A stretch of 64,000 nucleotides of DNA, taken from NCBI GenBank assembly GCA_900546115.1, contig URBQ01000006.1, positions 1 to 64,000 of the forward strand, given 5' to 3'. This DNA comes from an uncultured Collinsella sp. GTDB taxonomy: Bacteria > Actinomycetota > Coriobacteriia > Coriobacteriales > Coriobacteriaceae. Positions 1 through 8,569 of this stretch are shown here, one piece after another. Made by a program: the position numbers and the translations under genes. Below the pieces are notes generated by a model. It did no database searches. It had not been told where the DNA came from and saw only the letters and a list, made by a program, of their open reading frames with translations. Each line of letters opens with the position of its first letter. Position 1 is the stretch's first letter.

Positions 1-33
1 GGCATGACCAGAAGGTCTATGCCTTGCCTTTTT
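1..33 (+). terminator. intrinsic terminator of a gene left of the window
   Basis: GGCAT and ATGCC pair around an inner hairpin GACCagaaGGTC, followed by GCCTTTTT. The same GACCAGAAGGTC apex occurs in the livF terminator near 55839, and both copies are followed by a tract ending in CATCGGCGTT. The gene it ends is not visible. Confidence 0.6.
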
Positions 34-101
34 CATGCCAACTTGTTCGCCCTGGGCGGCGCTCGCTGGCGTTGCCAAAACATCGGCGTTGCCTTGATCA
101 A

Positions 102-140
102 AACCTGCCAAAAAGGGACAGGTTTATTTTGGTCGGTTTT
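102..140. repeat. GGGACAGG palindromic repeat, copy 1
   Basis: AACCTGCCAAAAAGGGACAG continues into GTTTATTTTGG. The same unit occurs in inverted orientation at 24291-24327. Both copies sit next to a CATCGGCGTT tract (81-90 here). It is an interspersed non-coding element, possibly REP-like. The short open frame that can be read through 33-221 on the minus strand is not a credible gene. Confidence 0.7.
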
Positions 141-170
141 ATCTGAGCAAACGTGGTTGTCTATCGCAAT

Positions 171-228
171 GTAGTCGTTGGGAACGTTCTTGTTTGAGTA
201 GTCGTTTAAGAGCGACCCCAATGACTAC
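171..228. repeat. GTAGTC/CGTTCTT inverted repeat, copy 1
   Basis: An imperfect inverted repeat: GTAGTCGTTGGGAACGTTCT pairs with the segment ending CCCCAATGACTAC. A near-identical copy lies at 55976-56033, and a relative at 57435-57469. All carry a TTGGGG-ACGT core. Confidence 0.75.
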
Positions 229-235
229 ATAGCAT

Positions 236-299
236 GAGAGTGGATAATCTCCCGGTTTGAGCCTGCATCCAAGCTTGAAGTGGGAGATTATCCGCTCTC
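236..299. repeat. 18-bp stem hairpin downstream of pdxT
   Basis: GAGAGTGGATAATCTCCC (236-253) pairs with GGGAGATTATCCGCTCTC (282-299), with one G-T pair, around a 28-base loop. It lies 23 bases after the pdxT stop, so it could end the pdxST transcript, though no clear T-tract follows on the minus strand. Confidence 0.7.
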
Positions 300-322
300 G
301 TTTCGTTTGTTGATTTCGATGC

Positions 323-910
323 CTACATTTGTAGGAACAGTTCGTGGAGGCGGGTGTCGTCGTCGAGTTCGGGGTGGAAGGTCACGCCGAGTTGTTTGCC
401 TTGGCGCGCGGCGACGATGCGACCATCGACCTCTGCCAGGGCCCTGGCGTCGCCGTGGACCTCGACGATGCGGGGTGCGCGGATAAACGTCAGTGGCACT
501 TCACCGTCGATGCCGTCTACCTGTCCCTTGGTTCGAAAGCTGCCGAGCTGTCTGCCGTAGGCATTGCGCTCGACAAGTACATCCATGGTCGCCAAACGCG
601 GCGTCCCCTTATCGTCGTGGGCGGCAAGATCGCGCGCCAATAGAATCAAGCCGGCGCAGGTGCCCAGGACGGGCATGCCCTCAACAATGCGGGCGCGAAG
701 CCCGTCGAGCATGCCAAGCTCGGCAAGCAGCTTGCCCTGAACGGTGGACTCGCCGCCGGGGAGAACCAGGCGGTCAAAGTTCTGTTGTAAATCGGCCGCC
801 TGCCTCAGCTCAACACAACGTGCGCCTAGCTCGGACAGCCTCGCCTCGTGCTCGGCAAAAGCACCTTGGACCGCCAGCACGGCGACCGTCTGGCCTGCAT
901 AATCGCTCAT
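323..910 (-). CDS. pdxT: pyridoxal 5'-phosphate synthase glutaminase subunit PdxT
   Basis: This subunit hydrolyses glutamine and channels ammonia to PdxS in DXP-independent vitamin B6 synthesis. The 195-residue product has class-I glutaminase features: GGES near residue 52, nucleophile Cys85 in GTCAG, and the His179/Glu181 pair in FHPE. The start at 910 is preceded by AGAAAGGA. A longer frame exists but would run into pdxS. It follows pdxS with a 19-base gap on the same strand, the usual pdxST operon. Length and motifs match the family closely. Confidence 0.96.
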   Translation of the reverse strand: MSDYAGQTVAVLAVQGAFAEHEARLSELGARCVELRQAADLQQNFDRLVLPGGESTVQGKLLAELGMLDGLRARIVEGMPVLGTCAGLILLARDLAAHDDKGTPRLATMDVLVERNAYGRQLGSFRTKGQVDGIDGEVPLTFIRAPRIVEVHGDARALAEVDGRIVAARQGKQLGVTFHPELDDDTRLHELFLQM

Positions 911-929
911 GTGCGATCCTTTCTGCCGA

Positions 930-1820
930 CTAGCGTCCGCGCTCCTCCATGATGATCTCGATCTCGTCAGCGTTGATACCGACCATGGCCTCGCCCAGGT
1001 CCTCAGAAAGCTCGGCAATGAGCTTGGCGTCGGTGAAGTTTGCCACAGCCTTAACGATGGCGGCGGCGCGTTTGGCGGGGTCGCCGCTCTTAAAGATGCC
1101 CGAGCCGACAAAGACGCCCTCGGCACCCAGCTGCATCATCAGCGCGGCGTCCGCGGGGGTTGCTACACCGCCGGCGGCAAAGTTCACCACGGGAAGCTTG
1201 CCCGTGGCATGGACCTCGCGCACAAGCTCGACTGGAACTTGCAGTTGCTTAGCTGCCTCAAAGAGCTCGTCATCGCGCAGAGCAGCAACGTCGCGGATTT
1301 GCTTTTGAATCTTGCGCATGTGGCGCACGGCTTGGACGACGTCGCCCGTGCCCGGCTCGCCCTTGGTGCGAATCATTGTGGCGCCCTCGGCAACACGGCG
1401 CAACGCTTCGCCCAGATCGCGGGCACCGCAGACAAACGGGACGTCAAACTGGGTCTTATCGATGTGGTAGACATCGTCGGCGGGGGAGAGAACCTCGGAC
1501 TCATCGATGTAGTCGATCTCGATGGCCTGAAGGACCTGCGCCTCGACGATGTGACCGATGCGGCACTTGGCCATGACGGGGATGGAGACGGCCTCTTGAA
1601 TGCCCTTGATCATCTTGGGGTCACTCATGCGCGACACGCCGCCGGCGGCGCGGATGTCGGCCGGGATGCGCTCGAGAGCCATGACGGCGCAGGCGCCTGC
1701 CTCCTCGGCGATACGTGCCTGCTCGGGCGTGGTGACGTCCATGATGACGCCGCCCTTGAGCATCTGCGCGAGCTCGCGGTTGAGTTTAACGCGATCGGCC
1801 TTGCTGGTCTGTTCTGCCAT
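930..1820 (-). CDS. pdxS: pyridoxal 5'-phosphate synthase lyase subunit PdxS
   Basis: PdxS condenses ribose 5-phosphate, glyceraldehyde 3-phosphate and PdxT-derived ammonia into pyridoxal phosphate. The 296-residue product contains Asp28 (MDV), the Schiff-base lysine Lys85 in AKCRIGH and Lys153 in RTKGEPGTG, matching the family's two catalytic lysines. The start at 1820 (MAEQTSK) follows AAGGGAG; an upstream ATG at 1847 lacks a comparable site. It is the first gene of pdxST, transcribed divergently from the MocR-type regulator at 1966. Confidence 0.97.
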   Translation of the reverse strand: MAEQTSKADRVKLNRELAQMLKGGVIMDVTTPEQARIAEEAGACAVMALERIPADIRAAGGVSRMSDPKMIKGIQEAVSIPVMAKCRIGHIVEAQVLQAIEIDYIDESEVLSPADDVYHIDKTQFDVPFVCGARDLGEALRRVAEGATMIRTKGEPGTGDVVQAVRHMRKIQKQIRDVAALRDDELFEAAKQLQVPVELVREVHATGKLPVVNFAAGGVATPADAALMMQLGAEGVFVGSGIFKSGDPAKRAAAIVKAVANFTDAKLIAELSEDLGEAMVGINADEIEIIMEERGR

Positions 1821-1912
1821 GGTTGCTCCCTTGGTTGGCATGTGCATTGCTTGACGGAATATCCTATCGGGGAGCTGGGCATGGCGAAATACTCAGTTTT
1901 CGAGATAATAAC

Positions 1913-1954
1913 AAGGTCAGACTAATACCAGATTGAATGACTCGATAAGGTCAG
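1913..1954. promoter_or_regulatory. candidate PdxR operator: direct AAGGTCAG repeats
   Basis: AAGGTCAG occurs at 1913-1920 and again at 1947-1954, in the same orientation and 34 bases apart, between the divergent pdxS and pdxR starts. MocR/PdxR regulators are known to bind direct repeats. The second copy also overlaps the ribosome site of pdxR, so its role as an operator is inference. Confidence 0.4.
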
Positions 1955-1965
1955 GTGACAAACTC

Positions 1966-3405
1966 ATGCTTGACTATAATTTGGAAAACCGCGGCGAAGC
2001 ATCGCTCTATGAGTATATTTACCAGCAAATTCGAGATGATATCGTAGCTGGACGTATTGCGGCGGGGGAGCATCTGCCGTCCAAGCGCGCCTTTGCGAGT
2101 CATCTGGGAATCAGTGTCATTACCATCGAGAATGCATATAGCCAGTTGCTTGCCGAGGGTTATATTTGCTCAAAGCCGCGGCGTGGTTACTACGCGTGCG
2201 AGCTTCCCGATGCACCGGTTTTGTCTTTGGCCGCGGGGGATATCGACCGAGATGCTGTCTCTGCTGGCCCCAGCGCGCATGATTCCGACGGACAGACCGA
2301 GCAGTTCGAGGCTCTTTCTCCTTCCGCTTTGGAGGCGGCGCGGCTTTGGCAAAGCGCGCTACGGGCGACACTGACGTCCGAAGACGAGCGCGAAATCTTT
2401 TCGCCCGCGCCGGCGCAGGGCACCGCTCGGCTGCGACGTGCGATTGCGCACCATCTACGCGGGACGAGGGGTATGAATGTCGATCCCGACAACATCGTTA
2501 TCGGTGCGGGCGCCCAGTTGCTCGATACCATGTTGGTTCAGCTGCTTGGCGCGGACAAGGTGTATGCCGTTGAGGATCCGGGGTATTTGCGTTTGACGCG
2601 CATCTATCAGGCCATGGGTTGCGAAGTGCGGTATATCCCGTTGGACGGTGAGGGCGTGGACTTGAGCGCTCTGCAGAAAACCGGGGCGGATGTCCTTCAC
2701 CTGATGCCGTCCCATCAGTATCCGACCGGCCTTGTGACGAGCATTGCGCGTCGCTATGCCCTGCTGGGCTGGGCCGCCGAGCAGCCGGACCGGTATCTCA
2801 TCGAAGATGACTTTGATTGCGAGTTTCGCCTTGCCGGTAAGCCGATTCCCGCGCTCGCGTCGATTGATGCCGCCCAATCGGTCATCTACACCAACACGTT
2901 TTCAAAAAGTCTGTCGTCGGCCCTGCGTTTGGCGTATATGGTCCTGCCCGATGAGCTGATGGAACGGTTTGGACGCAGCCTTGGCTTTTATGCCTCGTCG
3001 GTGAGTTCTGTTGACCAGGTCGCCTTGGCGCGTTTGCTGGAATCGGGCGATTACGAGCGGCATGTGAACCGCGTGCGCGTTCGTGCTCGCGAGGCGCGTG
3101 ATGGCCTGGCGACGCTTGTACGGAAGGCATTTCCGGCGGGGGAGGTTTCGATCGAACATGCGGATGCGGGTCTTTACTGCGTCGTGGTTGCGCAGCGTGT
3201 TACGGGCGGAACCTCTTTTACACGCGCCCTCACGCGCTCGAGCACCCCTTACATCGATATCAATGACTGCCTATGGTGCGCCGATGGCGCATATGTCCCT
3301 GCAAGCCCGACTCGAATCCTTGTCCAGTACGACGATTTGAGTCCAAATGCGCTAAATACCCTGGAATCGCAGCTAATGGATGCGCCCTCTAACCTAAGTG
3401 AGTAG
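1966..3405 (+). CDS. pdxR: MocR-family (GntR-aminotransferase) regulator of vitamin B6 synthesis
   Basis: A 479-residue chimera: an N-terminal GntR winged helix (about residues 10-75) and a fold-type I aminotransferase-like domain (about 120-470). The PLP lysine is visible as Lys314 in TNTFSKSLSS, and the PLP-ring aspartate region reads EDDFD. Divergence from pdxST points to PdxR, a PLP-sensing regulator of that operon. The start at 1966 is chosen because AGGTGA lies 7 bases upstream; a start at 1933 in the same frame has no good site. Its last codons (NLSE) and stop lie inside a repeat element starting at 3394, so the native C-terminus may have been replaced. Confidence 0.88.
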   Translation: MLDYNLENRGEASLYEYIYQQIRDDIVAGRIAAGEHLPSKRAFASHLGISVITIENAYSQLLAEGYICSKPRRGYYACELPDAPVLSLAAGDIDRDAVSAGPSAHDSDGQTEQFEALSPSALEAARLWQSALRATLTSEDEREIFSPAPAQGTARLRRAIAHHLRGTRGMNVDPDNIVIGAGAQLLDTMLVQLLGADKVYAVEDPGYLRLTRIYQAMGCEVRYIPLDGEGVDLSALQKTGADVLHLMPSHQYPTGLVTSIARRYALLGWAAEQPDRYLIEDDFDCEFRLAGKPIPALASIDAAQSVIYTNTFSKSLSSALRLAYMVLPDELMERFGRSLGFYASSVSSVDQVALARLLESGDYERHVNRVRVRAREARDGLATLVRKAFPAGEVSIEHADAGLYCVVVAQRVTGGTSFTRALTRSSTPYIDINDCLWCADGAYVPASPTRILVQYDDLSPNALNTLESQLMDAPSNLSE

Positions 3406-3514
3406 ACTTTTGGCGCTTTGGCGAGCAGGCCGTTTTGAAGCAATCCATCTACCTGCGATTTTGTAAAGCAGTATGGGCGGTCTGCTCGGCGGGTCCTAAA
3501 TAGTCTACTCACTT
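3394..3514. repeat. AAGTGAGTAGAC palindromic element, copy 1
   Basis: A 121-base element bounded by CTAAGTGAGTAGACTTTT and its complement ending AGTCTACTCACTT. Other copies lie at 4813-4935 and 14841-14961. The interior is partly conserved (ACCTGCGNTTTNT and CTGCTCG motifs). The left end encodes LSE-stop for pdxR. Confidence 0.85.
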
Positions 3515-3546
3515 GCTGTGCAAGGCTTCCGCATGAGCGAAAAATG

Positions 3547-3614
3547 AGTTTTCAACAGCGCTCCGTCCAGCTTTTGGCAAGCTTTTGGCCAGTTGGGGAG
3601 GGCTGTTGAAAACT
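3547..3614. repeat. AGTTTTCAACAGC inverted repeat
   Basis: AGTTTTCAACAGC (3547-3559) and GCTGTTGAAAACT (3602-3614) form a perfect 13-base-pair stem with a 42-base loop. It lies between the first AAGTGAG element and the nuclease-like gene. Its sequence differs from the other families in the window. Confidence 0.7.
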
Positions 3615-3696
3615 AAGTAGTCCGTTCGGCGCCCTTTTCGGCGCGTTCGCGCCAATGCGTGAGCGCCCGGGTTGAAATTCGTGTTTTCCTGTGCCT

Positions 3697-4824
3697 ATGA
3701 AGGATCTACTTTGTGACATATCGGCTTTTAAGTACTGGCGCTTGCCCCCTCAGGCCCGCGCTCTGTGTCCGCCGCTCCCGCGACCGGAAGAAGACCGGCG
3801 GCGATGCGAGCTCGCCCGTAACCCGACGGCTACGGTTGTGCTCGGCTTTCCGCTGTATACATTGGTTCGGACGAGAGGCAAGCGGACTTGCCCTGTCAGC
3901 ATTATGCAGCGGCTGTTCCTAGGCGAGTTCCCCAGGGAATCCGTGCTGGAAACGGAACATGGGTTTTTGGTTACGTCTCCTCTGCTGACGGCATTCATCA
4001 TGTCGCGGCATCTGACGGATCTCCAGCTTCTTTTGGTGTTGGCGGAGATGTGCGGCTTGTTTACGGTTTGTGCCTTGCCAGCAGCACTCGAGGCAGAGCT
4101 TTCGCGTGCAATTGAGTCGGGCGCGATTCCGGCAACCTTGGGTTGGGCGCGCTGTCCGTCCGAGGACGGCGCCGCCTCAAATTTATGGAGGCGCGACGCT
4201 TTGGTTTTGGGCGAAGACCTTGACCGTTTTTGCTCAGATGTTTGTGGGATGCGGTACGGCAAGCGATTTGTCGCGGTATCTCATCTCGTTCCACTGGGTG
4301 CCGCATCGCCTTTTGAGGTTGAGACGTATTTGTTGCTTGGGTTGCCACGATCCCTGGGAGGCGAAGGTTTTTGCGGCATAGAGCTCAATGTCGAAGTGGC
4401 GCTAAGCGCAAGTGCTCGGGCGATTGTAGGCAAGTCCCGCGTATACATTGACCTACTTCTGTCTTCGCCGGACGGAGAGCGACAGGTGGCCATTGAATGC
4501 CAAGGAAAGGGCTCACACGGGCGAGCCGGGGATGGCTTGCGCGACGCCGACCGCATGACGGCGCTTCAGGCCATGGGCTACGATGTATTTCTCCTGACAC
4601 ACGGACAGATATCCGATGAGGATAGATTCCACGCGATTGTTAAGGCCGTGTGCAGGTTGCTCGATGTTGAATATCGCGATAAAAGCTTGGAGGAGCAAGG
4701 GGCCGAGGCATTACTTCGGTCTGAGCTATTCGTTGACTGGTCAAACCTGGGAGAAATCGACAAAAAGATACCCGTTAGACACAAAAAGGCCCGATCATGG
4801 ACGGTTGCAAATCTAAGTGAGTAG
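3697..4824 (+). CDS. hypothetical protein with a Vsr/PD-(D/E)XK-like C-terminal region
   Basis: The 375-residue product starts MKDLLCDISAF. A GTG two codons upstream (3691) is an alternative, and neither has a clear ribosome site. Around residues 245-310 it reads YIDLLLSS, VAIECQGKGSH, R-MTALQAMGYDVFLLT. This order (an aspartate, then E-x-Q, then a basic residue before a GY-V-F strand) resembles Vsr/DUF559-type endonuclease folds. The N-terminal part is unassigned. The gene lies between two direct copies of the AAGTGAG element, and the right copy supplies its LSE-stop. A role in DNA processing or mobile-element biology is inference. Confidence 0.6.
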   Translation: MKDLLCDISAFKYWRLPPQARALCPPLPRPEEDRRRCELARNPTATVVLGFPLYTLVRTRGKRTCPVSIMQRLFLGEFPRESVLETEHGFLVTSPLLTAFIMSRHLTDLQLLLVLAEMCGLFTVCALPAALEAELSRAIESGAIPATLGWARCPSEDGAASNLWRRDALVLGEDLDRFCSDVCGMRYGKRFVAVSHLVPLGAASPFEVETYLLLGLPRSLGGEGFCGIELNVEVALSASARAIVGKSRVYIDLLLSSPDGERQVAIECQGKGSHGRAGDGLRDADRMTALQAMGYDVFLLTHGQISDEDRFHAIVKAVCRLLDVEYRDKSLEEQGAEALLRSELFVDWSNLGEIDKKIPVRHKKARSWTVANLSE

Positions 4825-4935
4825 ACTTTTAGCGTGATGGCGACCAGATTGTTTTGCGGCAAGCTATCTACCTGCGGTTTTATAAAGCAATACGGATGGT
4901 CTGCTCGACAAGTTCCCAAAAGACTACTCACTTAG
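4813..4935. repeat. AAGTGAGTAGAC palindromic element, copy 2
   Basis: Runs from CTAAGTGAGTAGACTTTT to AGACTACTCACTTAG, in the same orientation as copy 1. Its first bases code for the last residues and TAG stop of the preceding gene, exactly as copy 1 does for pdxR. Confidence 0.85.
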
Positions 4936-5001
4936 TTTTTGACGCGAAGCCGATGCCGAAGGTGGTCCTTTTTTGGGACGTTAACTGGTTCGCTAGACAC
5001 G

Positions 5002-5030
5002 AAAAAGGCCCGGATCTTGCGGTCCGGGCC
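5002..5030 (-). terminator. rubrerythrin terminator
   Basis: GGCCCGGA (5007-5014) and TCCGGGCC (5023-5030) form an 8-base-pair stem. Read on the minus strand it is followed by TTTTT, 36 bases after the rubrerythrin stop. Confidence 0.85.
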
Positions 5031-5065
5031 TCATCGAGCTAGAGATTATCTCTCAGGCGGCTGGC

Positions 5066-5626
5066 TTAGCCAAAGTAGCGCTTGAGCAGACCGGCGAAAG
5101 CCTTGCCGTGGCGAGCCTCGTCGCGAGCCATCTCGTGCACGGTGTCGTGGATGGCATCGAGGCCAGCGGCCTTGGCGCGCTTGGCAAGATCGGTCTTGCC
5201 GGCGGTGGCGCCATTCTCGGCCTCAACGCGCATCTCGAGGTTCTTCTTGGTGGAGTCGGTCACAACCTCGCCCAGGAGCTCGGCGAACTTGGCGGCGTGC
5301 TCGGCCTCTTCGTGGGCAGCCTTCTCCCAGTACAGGCCGATCTCGGGATAACCCTCGCGATGAGCAACGCGAGCCATGGCCAGGTACATACCGACCTCGG
5401 AGCACTCGCCCTCAAAGTTGGCGCGCAGGTCAGCAACGATGTCCTCGGAGACGCCCTCCATCTTGGCGACGCCCACGACGTGCTCGGCAGCCCACTCGAG
5501 CTGACCCTCCTCCTGCTTCAGGAAGCGAGAGCCGGGAACGCCGCACTGGGGGCACTTGAAATCCTCGGGCAGCTGGTCGCCGTCGAACTCTTCCACATAA
5601 CCGCAAACGGGGCAAACAAACTTCAT
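5066..5626 (-). CDS. reverse rubrerythrin (NADH peroxidase type)
   Basis: A cytoplasmic non-haem iron protein that reduces hydrogen peroxide and protects anaerobes from oxygen. In the 186-residue product a rubredoxin domain comes first (Cys5, Cys8, Cys25, Cys28 in CPVCG and CPQCG). A ferritin-like four-helix domain follows with iron ligands in GECSEVGMY, EEAEH and DEARH. Rubredoxin-first order defines the reverse type. The start at 5626 follows GAAAGGAT; a longer frame to 5719 is not supported. It is monocistronic with its own terminator. Confidence 0.94.
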   Translation of the reverse strand: MKFVCPVCGYVEEFDGDQLPEDFKCPQCGVPGSRFLKQEEGQLEWAAEHVVGVAKMEGVSEDIVADLRANFEGECSEVGMYLAMARVAHREGYPEIGLYWEKAAHEEAEHAAKFAELLGEVVTDSTKKNLEMRVEAENGATAGKTDLAKRAKAAGLDAIHDTVHEMARDEARHGKAFAGLLKRYFG

Positions 5627-5883
5627 GATTCGATCCTTTCGATCGATGGCGATGGTGCGCTCGTCCGGTCCCGTAAGGGCCCTCTCCGGACGTGCGTCTT
5701 GACGAGTTCTATTATCCATAAATGCGACCGAATGTGAAGCCTATTAGGAATGATTTTTAATAAAACAATTTTCGGCATGTGAAGATGTTGATTGATTAAC
5801 GATTTGCAAGCCATATGCGGATGCCGATGAGTACAATCGGTCGAACAAATGTTGACCTATCAACAAATGAAGGAGTTTCCTTT

Positions 5884-7104
5884 ATGCATCTAGCCCGCCG
5901 CGCCTGGTGCCGAACATATCAGACGGTTTTTCGCATCGCATTGCCGATCCTGCCCTATACCGAGCCGCGCATTTTGGAGCATGCCGAGGATGTGCCCGCA
6001 GTGCTTCAAAAGCGCTCGATCCAGAAGGTCCTTATCGTGACAGACCCTGGTATTGCTCGTTTGGGACTCACGGCATCACTCGAGCGTGCGCTTACGGCTC
6101 AGGGGATTGGCGTTACGGTCTATGCCGAAACGCGTGCGAATCCCACGGTCTCAAACGTGGAGGAAGCGGCGTCCCTGTATCGCGAGAGCGCCTGCCAGGC
6201 CATTATCGGCTTTGGTGGCGGTTCGGCCATGGACTGCGCCAAGGGTGTGGGCGCACGCATCGCACAGCCAAATAAGCCCATCAACAAGATGCGTGGCCTG
6301 TTGCGCGTCCACCGTCTCCTGCCGCTGCTTATTGCGGTTCCCACTACCGCCGGTACGGGAAGCGAAGTCACACTCGCGGCGGTTATCACCGATGACGAGA
6401 CGCACTACAAGTACCCCATTAACGACTTTGTGCTTATCCCGCGCTTTGCGGTGCACGACCCCGAGTTTACACGCGGCCTGCCCGCCTCCATTACGGGGCA
6501 GACGGGCATGGATGCCCTGACGCATGCCGTCGAGGCCTTTATCGGCCGTAGCACCACGCCCTACACGCGCAAGATGGCGCGCCAGGCGGTCCAGCTCATC
6601 CACGACAATTTGCCCGAGGCTTATGAGCATGGCGACGACATGCGCGCTCGTCGCAATATGCTTTCGGCGGCGTATAAAGCGGGTGTTGCATTTACCCGCT
6701 CCTATGTCGGATACGTGCATGCCATCGCGCACAGTCTGGGCGGCCGATACGGAATTCCGCACGGTTTGGCCAACGCGATCATCCTGCCGCACATGCTTCG
6801 CGCTTATGGTGACGCCGCCGCCCCCAAGCTTGCCGATCTTGCTCGCATGGCTGGTATCGCGCCGGCTAACGCGCAGGACAGTCTTGCGGCCGAGGCCTTT
6901 ATCGATTGGGTCGACCGCATGAATGCCGCCTTGGGCATTCCCAAATATGTGACGGGCATTCGCCGCTCCGATATTCCGCAAATGGCGGCCCATGCCGATG
7001 CCGAGGCCAATCCGCTATACCCCGTTCCACTTTTGATGGACCGTTTGGAGCTCGAGCGTATGTACGAGGTCGTCGCGGGTGGTATGTTTGAGGATGAGAA
7101 CTAG
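5884..7104 (+). CDS. iron-containing alcohol dehydrogenase
   Basis: A 406-residue group III NAD(P)-dependent dehydrogenase. It has the GGGSAMDCAK nucleotide-binding loop (about residue 114), the PTTAGTGSE segment, and metal-ligand regions THAVEAF and HAIAHSLGG with a following IPHG. The start at 5884 (MHLARRAW) follows AAGGAG; earlier in-frame starts at 5815 lack this. The aldehyde dehydrogenase gene begins 8 bases downstream, so the pair probably interconverts an alcohol, its aldehyde and its acid. The substrate cannot be told from sequence. Confidence 0.92.
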   Translation: MHLARRAWCRTYQTVFRIALPILPYTEPRILEHAEDVPAVLQKRSIQKVLIVTDPGIARLGLTASLERALTAQGIGVTVYAETRANPTVSNVEEAASLYRESACQAIIGFGGGSAMDCAKGVGARIAQPNKPINKMRGLLRVHRLLPLLIAVPTTAGTGSEVTLAAVITDDETHYKYPINDFVLIPRFAVHDPEFTRGLPASITGQTGMDALTHAVEAFIGRSTTPYTRKMARQAVQLIHDNLPEAYEHGDDMRARRNMLSAAYKAGVAFTRSYVGYVHAIAHSLGGRYGIPHGLANAIILPHMLRAYGDAAAPKLADLARMAGIAPANAQDSLAAEAFIDWVDRMNAALGIPKYVTGIRRSDIPQMAAHADAEANPLYPVPLLMDRLELERMYEVVAGGMFEDEN

Positions 7105-7112
7105 GAGGGCCC

Positions 7113-8492
7113 ATGAACACCGAGGAAATCGCGCGCATTGTCGGCGAACAGCGCGCCTACTTTAAGACGCGCGCCGCGTTTGATGTCGATGCTCGACGTC
7201 GCGCCCTCGTGCGCCTGCGCGAGGCGGTGCGGGCACACGAGACCGATATTGCCCATGCGCTCAAGACCGATTTGGGAAAGTCGCATGACGAGGCCTATAT
7301 GTGTGAGATCGGCACCTCGCTTTCCGAGATTCGTCATCAGATTGCGCATGTTGCTCGATGGAGTCGCCCGCGCCTGCGCCCGTGCGACCTCGCCAACGCC
7401 GTGAGCGTGTGTAAGACGCAGGCCGTGCCCTATGGCGTCACGCTCATCATGGCTCCATGGAACTATCCGTTTTTGTTGACGCTCGAGCCGCTCGCTGGAG
7501 CCCTTGCCGCGGGCAATACCGTGGTCATCAAGCCGAGCGCCTATGCCCCGGCATCGAGCGCGGTGCTCAAGCAAATCTGCGAAGAGGCATTTGATCCGCG
7601 CCTAGTGACGGTTGTAGAAGGCGGCCGTGCCGAGAACGAAGCACTGCTCGATGAGTGCTGGGACAAGATTTTCTTTACCGGTAGCGTTCCGGTCGGCAAG
7701 CTCGTCATGGAGCGCGCAAGTAAAAACCTGACGCCCGTGACGCTTGAGCTGGGCGGAAAGAGCCCCTGCATTGTGGATGCCACGGCAAACTTAAAAGTCG
7801 CGGCACGGCGCATCGCCTTTGGTAAATGGCTCAACGTGGGGCAGACCTGCGTGGCGCCCGACTACCTGTTGGTCGATGCGCGCGTGCACGACGAGCTGTT
7901 GGGCCTCATCAAGGAGGAGGTCCATCGTATGTTTGGCGAGCATCCGCTCGACAACGAGGACTACGGCCGTATCGTCAACGCCAAGCACTTTGCGCGCGTG
8001 CGCGGACTGATCGATCCCGATAAGGTCGTGCTTGGAGGCGCCGCGCGCGAGGCTTCTCTCAAGATTGAGCCGACGATTTTGGACGGCGTGGTGCCCGATG
8101 ATGCCGTGATGCAGGAGGAGATTTTCGGCCCCATCCTGCCGGTGCTGACGTATGAGAGCTTAGACAGGGTCGAGACGTTTATTACCGATCGCCCGACGCC
8201 GCTGGCCCTGTATATCTTTAGCCAGGACCGCGCGGTTCAGCAGCGCTTTGTGCGTTATGTGCCCTTTGGCGGCGGCTGCGTCAACGACACGATTATGCAT
8301 CTGGCTACGAGCCATATGGGCTTTGGCGGCATGGGCGCGAGCGGTATGGGGCAGTACCATGGCCGCGAGAGCTTCGATACGTTTAGCCACAAGAAGAGCA
8401 TCGTGAACAAGGCAACATGGCTGGACGTGCCATTCCGCTACGCCCCTTATGCAAGCTGGAAGCACAGGTTCGTGCGCATGTTTGTGCATTAG
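7113..8492 (+). CDS. class 3-like NAD(P)-dependent aldehyde dehydrogenase
   Basis: The 459-residue product matches ALDH class 3 in length and spacing. It has MAPWNYP, the Glu212 base in LELGGKSPC, the catalytic Cys246 in GQTCVAPDY, and EEIFGPILPV. It ends with a hydrophobic-basic stretch (YASWKHRFVRMF), as in the fatty-aldehyde branch. It is co-transcribed with the upstream Fe-alcohol dehydrogenase (8-base gap, GGAGG site). Probable role: oxidation of medium- or long-chain aldehydes. Confidence 0.92.
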   Translation: MNTEEIARIVGEQRAYFKTRAAFDVDARRRALVRLREAVRAHETDIAHALKTDLGKSHDEAYMCEIGTSLSEIRHQIAHVARWSRPRLRPCDLANAVSVCKTQAVPYGVTLIMAPWNYPFLLTLEPLAGALAAGNTVVIKPSAYAPASSAVLKQICEEAFDPRLVTVVEGGRAENEALLDECWDKIFFTGSVPVGKLVMERASKNLTPVTLELGGKSPCIVDATANLKVAARRIAFGKWLNVGQTCVAPDYLLVDARVHDELLGLIKEEVHRMFGEHPLDNEDYGRIVNAKHFARVRGLIDPDKVVLGGAAREASLKIEPTILDGVVPDDAVMQEEIFGPILPVLTYESLDRVETFITDRPTPLALYIFSQDRAVQQRFVRYVPFGGGCVNDTIMHLATSHMGFGGMGASGMGQYHGRESFDTFSHKKSIVNKATWLDVPFRYAPYASWKHRFVRMFVH

Positions 8493-8493
8493 A

Positions 8494-8537
8494 AAATGGC
8501 AGGTAATACGAACAAGTGTTCCTATTACCTGCCATTT
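8494..8537. repeat. 44-nt near-perfect hairpin after the aldehyde dehydrogenase
   Basis: AAATGGCAGGTAATA (8494-8508) pairs with TATTACCTGCCATTT (8523-8537), and the loop itself pairs (GAACA-AG-TGTTC). It starts one base after the stop codon. It may be a terminator or another palindromic element, as no T-tract follows. Confidence 0.7.
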
Positions 8538-8569
8538 ACGTTAGACTACTGCTATGGGGTACGGATGGG

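Noticed and set aside
909..1925. A 338-codon plus-strand open frame opposite pdxS
   Set aside because: Antisense shadow of pdxS with no ribosome site. PdxS has all its catalytic residues.
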